This document shows positions 1 to 4,872 of a DNA stretch of 5,054 bases, piece after piece. Each line of letters opens with the position of its first letter. The stretch's first letter is position 1. The translations under genes and the position numbers were made by a program. Source of the DNA: an uncultured Verrucomicrobiota bacterium (GTDB lineage: Bacteria; Verrucomicrobiota; Verrucomicrobiia; Chthoniobacterales; SZAS-18); contig CALMVM010000281.1 of the NCBI GenBank assembly GCA_937873255.1, forward strand, positions 12,868-17,921, read 5' to 3'. Under the pieces are notes generated by a model. That model saw only the letters and a list, made by a program, of their open reading frames with translations. It was not told the DNA's origin and searched no databases.

Positions 1-807
1 GTCCCGCACCGTGCGCCCCTTCGCCAGCGAGGCAACCGCCTTGCCGCTGCCCACGATGACCTCGCCTCGTCCCTGCCGGTCCACGAACCAGCCCGGCAGG
101 GCGAGGACCGGATGCGCTTCCACCGCTTCGCCAACCGCCTTGGAGAGCCAGTCGCTCAAACGGCTAGCCTGCTGCTTGGCCTGTTCCAGGCAGGCGCTCT
201 CCGGCGGGCCACCGGCAAAGCACAGGGCGCGACCATCGAAGGTGACGCGGTGAGCCTCCCTGCCGTCTGCCTCCTTCTTGCGCCGAGCTTTCGTCTCCAC
301 CGCGTACACGCCGGATGGTGCCACCAGTACATGGTCGATGTTGCCATAGGGATCGTTGGGCACGTCGTGGTACACCCGGCAGCCCGCCAGCATCAACTGG
401 TTGAGTTCTTCTCCCACCGCGCGCTCGCCCGACAAGCCCAGCCGGTAGTTGCGCTTCTGATCAAGCAACCTGAGCAGGCGACAGCACAGAATGACGAACG
501 TCGGCGCGCTGACGGCCCCCGCGCTAATCACCGGCACGGAGAGTAGGGAGTGGTGCGGTTGGAGCAGGATGACGCTCGTGCAAACCAGCGGCAGCACGTA
601 TGCCATGGCCAGCTTCTCGGAAATTTGATCCTCCAGTTCCTCCAGCTTGCGACGCAAGCTCTCGCCGGGCGCACGCAGGAGCTTCTCTGCCACGGGCACC
701 CGCAGCTTCTGCCGGTCGATGCGCCACACGCGCCAGCGTGCCAGCCCCAGCAGGCAAGCGCACGAGACCAGCCACACGCCCAGCAAGATCCAGTAGTCGC
801 CCATCAT
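1..807 (-). CDS. Membrane-anchored NERD-domain (nuclease-related) protein, 3' end cut by window
   Basis: The minus-strand frame is open from ATG at 807 to base 1 (269 codons visible). It is closed upstream by an in-frame TAG at 817-819, so the start is 807 or the adjacent ATG at 804. Residues 4-24 form a hydrophobic helix. A basic, coiled-coil-like stretch follows (about 28-66, with LRRKLEELEDQISEKL), then a second hydrophobic region (about 66-115) that could cross the membrane twice. The NERD domain starts near residue 124. It contains GERAVGEELNQL, NIDHVLVAPSGVYAVETKAR (Asp158, Glu171, Lys173 of a PD-(D/E)XK-like site) and a following EQAKQQASRLSDWL helix (about 208-221). NERD domains are predicted nucleases fused to varied partners; the substrate is unknown. 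Here the domain should face the cytoplasm. The gene is divergent from the hydrolase at 871. The C-terminus lies outside the window, so a further fused domain cannot be excluded. Confidence 0.88.
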   Translation of the reverse strand, partial: MMGDYWILLGVWLVSCACLLGLARWRVWRIDRQKLRVPVAEKLLRAPGESLRRKLEELEDQISEKLAMAYVLPLVCTSVILLQPHHSLLSVPVISAGAVSAPTFVILCCRLLRLLDQKRNYRLGLSGERAVGEELNQLMLAGCRVYHDVPNDPYGNIDHVLVAPSGVYAVETKARRKKEADGREAHRVTFDGRALCFAGGPPESACLEQAKQQASRLSDWLSKAVGEAVEAHPVLALPGWFVDRQGRGEVIVGSGKAVASLAKGRTVRD

Positions 808-870
808 CGTCCGGCTCTACAGCAGGATGTTTGCTAAAGGGCGGTCCGAGCCGCATCATCTCACCCAACG

Positions 871-1728
871 ATGTTCACCCGCCTTCTCACCGCTTCCTTC
901 GCCCTGCTTCTCTGCTGCGTCCTTCCAATCCATGCCGCGCCATCCACCACCGCCGCCGCTCCTGAAGAGCTTCATGCTCCCGGCGGCGGACGCGTGTGGG
1001 TGTACCTGCCCAGGAACCCGCCTGCCGGTGCCAAGCTGCCTTGTGTGCTGATCGCTCCCGCCGGCAGCCGCATGTTCCACGGCATGACGCTGGGCGACGG
1101 CGACCAGCCCGAGCACCTGCCCTGGGTGGCGGCGGGCTTTGCCGTGGTCTCCTACGACATCAGCGGTCCCTTCCCCGAGGAACAAGGTGGCGACGAGCCG
1201 GTCATCCGGGCGGTCACTGCGTTCATGAAAGCCCGGTTCGGCGTGAGCGACGGCTTGGCTGCCCTGGATGTTGCCCTCGCCAAGTACCCCCAAATTGATC
1301 CCAAGCGGCTGTACGTGGTCGGCCACAGCTCGGCGGCCACGCTGGCGCTCCAACTGGCAGAAGCGGCTCCCGATCGGTTCAAGGCCTGCGTGGCTTTCGC
1401 TCCCATCGCCGATGTGGGCGAGCACCTCAAGGAAGCGTTGCCCATGCTGGACGGTGCCGTCCCGGGCTTTGCCGATGCCATCCGCAAAGCTTCACCATCC
1501 AGCCAAGTGGACGCTTTCCAGTGCCCTGTCTTCCTGTTCCACGCGGCGGATGATGCGAACGTGTCGACGGACTCGGTCGTGGCGTTCAAGGACGCGCTGC
1601 TGGCCAAGCACAAGGCAGTAGAGTACGCGTCGGTTCCTTCTGGCGGCCACTACGACTCCATGATCAAGCAGGGGCAGCCCAAAGCCATCGCGTGGGTGAA
1701 GGCTTTGGACCAGAAGCAGCCGAAGTGA
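871..1728 (+). CDS. Secreted alpha/beta hydrolase (dienelactone hydrolase / prolyl-oligopeptidase-like fold)
   Basis: This is a 285-residue protein. ATG at 871 is the only ATG after the in-frame TAA at 835-837; no clear Shine-Dalgarno sequence precedes it. Residues 1-22 look like a Sec signal peptide (Arg4, a Leu/Ala/Cys-rich core, possible cleavage after IHA), so the product is probably periplasmic or exported. The mature part has the alpha/beta-hydrolase order: a strand and oxyanion region around PCVLIAPAGS (57-66), then AGFAVVSYDI, then the nucleophile elbow GHSSAA with Ser153. The acid is Asp227 or Asp228 in HAADDANV, and the base is His260 in SGGHYDSM. The complete triad suggests an active esterase- or peptidase-like enzyme. 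The substrate cannot be deduced, and DLH-like versus S9-like is open. It is convergent with the 1743-2048 gene, with only 14 bp between the stops, and no hairpin terminator is obvious there. Confidence 0.9.
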   Translation: MFTRLLTASFALLLCCVLPIHAAPSTTAAAPEELHAPGGGRVWVYLPRNPPAGAKLPCVLIAPAGSRMFHGMTLGDGDQPEHLPWVAAGFAVVSYDISGPFPEEQGGDEPVIRAVTAFMKARFGVSDGLAALDVALAKYPQIDPKRLYVVGHSSAATLALQLAEAAPDRFKACVAFAPIADVGEHLKEALPMLDGAVPGFADAIRKASPSSQVDAFQCPVFLFHAADDANVSTDSVVAFKDALLAKHKAVEYASVPSGGHYDSMIKQGQPKAIAWVKALDQKQPK

Positions 1729-1742
1729 GGAATCGCTGACTC

Positions 1743-2048
1743 TCAGTAGTCCTCTGGCAGCAAAATCGTGGTCAGCGAGCGGTCCCACTCGGTAATGATC
1801 CAGAACAGGGTTCTGTCTGCCGTGTGGTACACCGACAGCAGCCGCTCGCCGTATTTGAGGGCGCGTTCGTTAGCCTGCCAGTCCTCGCGCCCTACATCGC
1901 CCCAGTCGCCATGGCGGTGCCGGTCCAGCGCTGCGGCCACATCTTGGGTAGGTAGCGTGGCGAGTGCCGTGCTGGTGGCTACCACTTGACCCAGCAGGAA
2001 CTTGCTGTCTCCTGCCGCTGGCCTTTGTTCGTTCGTGTCTTCTGGCAT
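1743..2048 (-). CDS. Small conserved protein of unknown function (LLPEDY C-terminus family)
   Basis: This is a 101-residue minus-strand protein with ATG at 2048, preceded by GGAAGGGT, a plausible but close ribosome-binding site. I recognise the pattern from many short bacterial proteins often found in genomic islands and plasmids. It has LGQVVAT near the N-terminus (19-25), HGDWGDV (46-52), ERLLSVYH (68-75), FWIITEWDRS (82-91) and the terminal TTILLPEDY (93-101). Some database copies carry a type I restriction subunit name, but nothing in this sequence resembles a methylase or specificity subunit, so I assign no function. It has no signal peptide and no membrane segment, so it is probably cytoplasmic. 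The 32 bp ending at its start codon are nearly identical to the 32 bp ending at the start of the 3050-3616 gene. Confidence 0.82.
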   Translation of the reverse strand: MPEDTNEQRPAAGDSKFLLGQVVATSTALATLPTQDVAAALDRHRHGDWGDVGREDWQANERALKYGERLLSVYHTADRTLFWIITEWDRSLTTILLPEDY

Positions 2049-2077
2049 ACCCTTCCAGAAGGTGAGCGGAGCGGTGA
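2046..2077 (-). repeat. Duplicated 5' block, copy A (start region of the 1743-2048 gene)
   Basis: Read on the minus strand this 32-bp segment ends in the ATG of the small conserved gene. It matches 3614-3645 at 28 of 32 positions by hand alignment, including the ribosome-binding region and the ATG. Similarity stops immediately inside both genes. The shared core is CCGCTCC-x-CTCA-x-CTTCTGG-x-AGGGTATG. Confidence 0.7.
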
Positions 2078-2221
2078 AAACATAAGATCGAGCCGCCTGA
2101 TCCGAGAAACCACCGCTTTGCCTGGCTTTACAGGTCGGCCACGCAGCCGTCTCAGTAGTCTCCTAGTGCTTGAAGACGTATCCACCATTTGGCATCCTGG
2201 GTTTGTTTTTTCTGCATCGCC

Positions 2222-2986
2222 ATGACATCTGTTCTGACCCAGTTGCCGTCGCTCTCGAGGTTCCCGGCGCACCTTGCACTTCGGGCGACGAGCCTCGTCC
2301 GGAGGAACGTGGGACGGTTCACCGCCGTGCTCCTGCTGGCGCTGGGCTGCAACCTGAACGCAGCACGGCTGGCGAGAGGGATGGTCTCACCTCCCAACCA
2401 TGTGGCCGCCTTGATCCAAGGCAATGACGGCAATTTCTACGGGACCATTCGCGGCGGCGACGACTTTCCCTACGGCGCAATCTTTCGTCTCACGCCCACC
2501 GGCAATCTGACTGTTTTGCACACCTTCAGCCGCATCGGGGGTGAGCATCCTACTGGCTCACTGATCCAGGGAGGCGACGGCAACTTCTACGGCGTGACGG
2601 CTGGTATCTACCCGGGTGACGCTGGCACCATCTTTCGGCTCGCTCCGGACGGCACGCTGACTACGCTGCACCGCTTCAGCGGTGACGACGGGGATTTTCC
2701 CTGTGGCGCGCTCGTCCAGGCCAAGGATGGTAACCTCTACGGCACGACGGTGAACGGTGGCGGGACAAACAGCTACGGGGTGGCTTTCCGGTTGACTCTC
2801 GCAGGCGAGTTTACCGTCATCCACCGCTTCAGGATGCCGGACGGCGGTTCAAGAGTGGCTTTGATCCAGGCAAGCGACGGCAAGCTCTACGGGACGACAA
2901 GTGGCGGAGAGAAGGATCGCGGCACGGTCTTTTGCCTGACCCTAGACGGCAGGCACAGCGTTGTGCTTACGCCGATGACACCGTGA
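2222..2986 (+). CDS. GloVer-type tandem-repeat exported protein (TIGR03803-like), short form
   Basis: From ATG 2222 the protein has 254 residues. A basic segment (RRNVGR) and the hydrophobic FTAVLLLALGC (33-43) form an export signal. AxGC there could be a weak lipobox, so a lipoprotein is possible. Four copies of a repeat of about 50 residues follow (from residues 64, 114, 164 and 214). Each starts L(I/V)Q-x-x-DG-(N/K)-(F/L)YG, then (T/A)-(I/V)-FRL-like, an aspartate/glycine turn, and LT-x-LH-x-F. This is the GloVer repeat, probably a beta-propeller-like surface protein of unknown ligand. Family members I recall usually carry many more repeats plus a C-terminal anchor. Here the fourth repeat degenerates (FCLTLDGRHSVVL) and the protein stops with no anchor, so it may be truncated. 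The frame is open upstream to a TTG at 2189, and GTG 2309 is an alternative start with a better ribosome-binding site. Confidence 0.83.
   Translation: MTSVLTQLPSLSRFPAHLALRATSLVRRNVGRFTAVLLLALGCNLNAARLARGMVSPPNHVAALIQGNDGNFYGTIRGGDDFPYGAIFRLTPTGNLTVLHTFSRIGGEHPTGSLIQGGDGNFYGVTAGIYPGDAGTIFRLAPDGTLTTLHRFSGDDGDFPCGALVQAKDGNLYGTTVNGGGTNSYGVAFRLTLAGEFTVIHRFRMPDGGSRVALIQASDGKLYGTTSGGEKDRGTVFCLTLDGRHSVVLTPMTP
2301..2306 (+). promoter_or_regulatory. Shine-Dalgarno-like GGAGGA supporting an alternative GTG start at 2309
   Basis: GGAGGA lies two bases before an in-frame GTG (2309-2311). Starting there gives a compact signal peptide (MGR followed by FTAVLLLALGC) instead of one with a 29-residue leader. 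ATG 2222 has no comparable upstream purine block. The spacing is shorter than ideal, so the choice remains open. Confidence 0.4.
2411..2986 (+). repeat. Four direct 150-bp coding repeats within the GloVer gene
   Basis: The conserved LIQ...DGNFYG coding block begins at 2411, 2561, 2711 and 2861, an exact 150-bp period with no indel between units. The last unit ends after 126 bp at the stop codon. The units differ at many positions (GNDGNFYG, GGDGNFYG, AKDGNLYG, ASDGKLYG), so they are diverged copies rather than a recent expansion. Confidence 0.8.
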
Positions 2987-3049
2987 GATAGGAGCGGCAG
3001 CATCACTCCAGAGATGGTACTCGGACAGAGCGGACAACGGCATCCAGGC

Positions 3050-3616
3050 TCAACTCTGAGCATTGCACGGCAGCCAGCCCAGCCAGCCGTTGATGCCCCA
3101 TTTGGGCGGATACCACAGTGGCAGCATCGTCGCTGACGGCTGGAAGCGCTGTTTGATACGGTGGCGACCGTCTGGCGACGTGAACTGTGGGTAGGCCACG
3201 CGGGCATACTTGTCTACCCGGTCGTATCGCTCCACACAGAAGCCGTCCGTACGCAGCGGCCCCGCCTCCCGCTGGAGTAGCGTCCACGTCTCGATACGGT
3301 TGAACAGCTTGAACAGGATCGTGCGAAAGAACAGTTCCTGTGGCTCCTGCGGCCCTTCGTACTGGACCGAGCGGATGAGATACTGGCTGACCCGGTCCGA
3401 TACCCGGTAGGCATTGGTGAACTTGTAGGCTGCCAGCACCGGATCGTTCGTCCATGGCGGCGGTGCACTACTCACCCGTCGCCAGAACACGCGTTGCCGC
3501 TCGGCCGTAAAGCGCCAGAAGGCGGTGAACAGCAGCGTGGGCCTGAGCGGATGCAGGAAGGAGAAGTCGGCTGGCTCTTGGGTGAAGACGGTCGGCTGCA
3601 TGTCGGGGGCTGCCAT
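3050..3616 (-). CDS. Putative DNA-base-hypermodification protein (HMUDK-helical / aGPT-PPlase-like), apparently shortened
   Basis: I start this at ATG 3616 because the shared 32-bp block ends there, giving 188 residues. The frame stays open to a TTG at 3709, but no other in-frame ATG lies upstream. The first 110 residues match, from memory, the family called putative DNA base hypermodification protein (PF18723-like), linked by comparative genomics to processing of modified thymines in phage and bacterial DNA. The motifs are FWRFTAERQRVFWRR (33-47), WTNDPVL (55-61), KFTNAYRVSDRVSQYLIR (65-82) and FFRTILFKLFNRIETW (96-111). GPLRTDGFCVERYDRV then runs directly into VDKYARVAYP, RIKQRF and WYPPKWGIN (168-176), which I recall as the C-terminal end of full-length members. 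More than 100 central residues would then be absent without loss of frame. It may be an internally deleted relic or a compact variant. It is convergent with the GloVer gene, with 63 bp between stops. Confidence 0.75.
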   Translation of the reverse strand: MAAPDMQPTVFTQEPADFSFLHPLRPTLLFTAFWRFTAERQRVFWRRVSSAPPPWTNDPVLAAYKFTNAYRVSDRVSQYLIRSVQYEGPQEPQELFFRTILFKLFNRIETWTLLQREAGPLRTDGFCVERYDRVDKYARVAYPQFTSPDGRHRIKQRFQPSATMLPLWYPPKWGINGWLGWLPCNAQS

Positions 3617-3645
3617 ACCCTGCCAGAAGTTGAGGGGAGCGGCGA
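3614..3645 (-). repeat. Duplicated 5' block, copy B (start region of the 3050-3616 gene)
   Basis: This is the partner of 2046-2077, with four mismatches in 32 bp, ending at the ATG of the hypermodification-like gene. Just upstream (minus strand) is a short 18-bp-period direct repeat of ACTGGsTGGTC (3648-3658 and 3666-3676). That repeat is not present beside copy A. Confidence 0.7.
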
Positions 3646-4194
3646 CGGACCACCCAGTCTGGGGAGACCAGCCAGTTTCATTGTTGTTGCCCCAACGGCG
3701 GCGAAGCAAGCCCGCAAGCCTGCGATGAACTGTTGAACTCAGCGGCTAGCTATCCCGACCATTGAACCGGCAAAACATTGTCAGCCGCCGGACACCCCAG
3801 ACAGGGCGGGCACCTCGTCGGCAGTGGCAACTATCTCTGCATCCCGACGCCAAAACTCGGCCAGCGGCACGAAATATTGCGCAGGGGGTCGTCGTAACTA
3901 TCTCAAGCGCAATGCCCTCATAGGTCATCGTTGCGCTGGTAGAGCGCCTCAATGGCATTTTTCGTCTGCCCAAGGATTGTCTACCTTCAGCTGGCTCCTA
4001 CGCAGGGCAGTCGCGACCATCCGGCGCGGGATTGACAATCCGAAGCGCTTCCGCAGCCTTCAACTAATGAGCAGCAGCCTCGCCGCTATACCCGGCAGTG
4101 TCAGCTGATGCACGGTGACGCAAGCGGGGCATGCGGCTGGCGCTGGTACCAAGCAGGCCCGCTTTCCTACTCTGATGCCAATGCGTCCATGAAA
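3646..4194. other. About 550 bp with no recognisable gene
   Basis: Both strands have short open frames here (minus 3746-3973, plus 3824-4108), but their translations are rich in Arg, Ser and Cys and show no motif I know. They have no good ribosome-binding site and they overlap each other. Fragments in other frames look faintly gene-like (minus-strand PLAEFWRRDAEIVATADEVPAL, about 3800-3870, interrupted by stops), so a decayed gene is possible. The segment probably separates an older chromosomal block from the operon that starts near 4195. Confidence 0.55.
3906..3937. repeat. Inverted repeat AGCGCAA...TTGCGCT
   Basis: A seven-base perfect inverted repeat (3906-3912 with 3931-3937) extends by one G-T and one G-C pair to nine pairs around a 14-base loop. 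There is no T-run directly after it, so it is not a standard terminator. Its role is unknown. Confidence 0.35.
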
Positions 4195-4209
4195 TCACGC
4201 AAAACGTGA
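4195..4209 (+). promoter_or_regulatory. Putative repressor operator O1 (perfect inverted repeat)
   Basis: TCACG-CAAAA-CGTGA is a perfect 5-bp inverted repeat with a 5-bp centre. It lies upstream of the promoter of the S24 repressor gene and 32 bp (about three helical turns) from a second, near-identical site. This arrangement is typical of a dimeric CI/LexA-like repressor binding cooperatively. Assignment to the repressor downstream is inferred from position. Confidence 0.55.
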
Positions 4210-4217
4210 AATTGCCA

Positions 4218-4245
4218 TGGACAAGGTCACGCAAACCGTCATAAT
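4218..4245 (+). promoter_or_regulatory. Putative sigma70-type promoter of the repressor/DUF5131 operon
   Basis: A -35 TGGACA (4218-4223, five of six matches to TTGACA) and a -10 CATAAT (4240-4245, five of six to TATAAT) are separated by 16 bp. Operator O2 fills the spacer and touches the -10, as expected for repression by blocking polymerase. Transcription should begin near 4252, which is after the only conventional in-frame start codon, TTG 4245. Confidence 0.5.
4227..4241 (+). promoter_or_regulatory. Putative repressor operator O2 (imperfect inverted repeat)
   Basis: TCACG-CAAAC-CGTCA matches O1 at 13 of 15 positions, including the whole left half-site. It lies inside the promoter spacer. 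One base of the right half-site is changed (CGTCA instead of CGTGA), which suggests weaker binding than O1. Confidence 0.5.
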
Positions 4246-4868
4246 TGTTTGCTATTTGTATCCGGCTTCATCAATGGCACAAGGAAATTACTTTTGGACA
4301 ACAGCTTAAAGCACGTCGCCGCAAACTCGAACTGACCCAAGCCGAGCTGTCGCAACTGCTTTGCTGTGGTGACGCCGATGGTTCACCAACGAAGCGAACT
4401 GTGGAGGACTGGGAAGCAGACCGTCGAACGCCGATGCTCGTCACACAGGAAGGTGTTTTCGCGCGAATACATGCCTTCCAAGTATCGCCAGCGTTCCGTG
4501 ACATGCCGCTTTATGGCGAAGTGCCGGCTGGTCTGCTCTCCGACAACCCGCAGTCGCCGGATGAGTTCATCTCGGTCCCTGTGGGTAAATACCCCGCCGA
4601 CGCCTTCGCTCTGAAGGTTCGGGGTGATTCTATGATCGGCAAGGGCATCCACGAGGGAGACCTTGTTGTTGTCCAAAAGCGCGAAGCAGTCACGGGCGAT
4701 GTGGTAGTCGCGCTGATCGACGGCGAGACGACCCTCAAAACTCTGGTCCACCGCAACGGCAAGTGTGAACTGCGCAGTGAAAACCCGAAGCGCAAAAACC
4801 CGGTTCTCACAGATCAATCCGCCATCCAAGCGGTGATGATTGGCAAACTCCCGAAAGCAAGAAAGTAA
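4245..4868 (+). CDS. LexA/CI-like transcriptional repressor (XRE helix-turn-helix plus S24 autoprotease)
   Basis: The frame from TTG 4245 encodes 207 residues. Residues 17-63 form an XRE-type DNA-binding domain: FGQQLKARRRKLELTQAELSQLL, then a recognition-helix region KRTVEDWEADRRTP. The C-terminal half is a complete S24 (LexA/UmuD/CI) domain. It has a cleavage site Ala95-Gly96 in YGEVPAGLL, nucleophile Ser129 in VRGDSMIGKGIHEGD, and general base Lys165 in DGETTLKTL. The 34- and 36-residue spacings are close to those of E. coli LexA (84/119/156). It is therefore expected to repress its own operon and to cut itself when RecA is activated by DNA damage. Two TCACG operators lie just upstream, and the DUF5131 gene starts 4 bp after its stop. 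The true N-terminus is doubtful: TTG 4245 overlaps the predicted -10 box, and ATG 4274 would join this frame if one A of the run 4285-4287 were absent. Confidence 0.9.
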   Translation: MFAICIRLHQWHKEITFGQQLKARRRKLELTQAELSQLLCCGDADGSPTKRTVEDWEADRRTPMLVTQEGVFARIHAFQVSPAFRDMPLYGEVPAGLLSDNPQSPDEFISVPVGKYPADAFALKVRGDSMIGKGIHEGDLVVVQKREAVTGDVVVALIDGETTLKTLVHRNGKCELRSENPKRKNPVLTDQSAIQAVMIGKLPKARK

Positions 4869-4872
4869 TGAT

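Noticed and set aside
112..546. 144-residue plus-strand open frame
   Set aside because: It is antisense to the NERD domain, whose motifs are convincing on the minus strand.
524..868. 114-residue minus-strand open frame overlapping the NERD gene start
   Set aside because: It is a shadow of the NERD gene in another frame, low in complexity (Arg/Ala/Gly) and without motifs.
1729..1742. Terminator between the convergent hydrolase and small conserved gene
   Set aside because: Only a four-base stem (GACT/AGTC) can form around this gap and there is no T-run.
1741..2160. 11-bp direct repeat TCTCAGTAGTC at 1741-1751 and 2150-2160 flanking the small conserved gene, considered as a target-site duplication
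   Set aside because: There are no inverted terminal repeats and no transposase, and repeats of this length are not significant in a window of this size.
2152..2223. Short minus-strand ORF (23 codons) ending in ALGDY, sharing the GACTACTGAGA end with the 1743-2048 gene
   Set aside because: It is too short to support, and an 11-bp match at that distance is expected by chance in 5 kb.
3003..3455. 150-residue minus-strand open frame, considered as a frameshifted continuation of the hypermodification gene
   Set aside because: It is a shadow frame without family motifs, and the C-terminal family motifs are in the main frame.
3686..3738. Integron attC-like site (GTTCAAC ... GTTGGGG on the minus strand)
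   Set aside because: The inner arms do not pair, the second core lacks the expected final pyrimidine, the length is too short, and gene orientations alternate.
3824..4108. 94-residue plus-strand open frame, considered as a transposase remnant or new gene
   Set aside because: There is no recognisable motif, ribosome-binding site or coding-like composition, and it overlaps an equally weak minus-strand frame.
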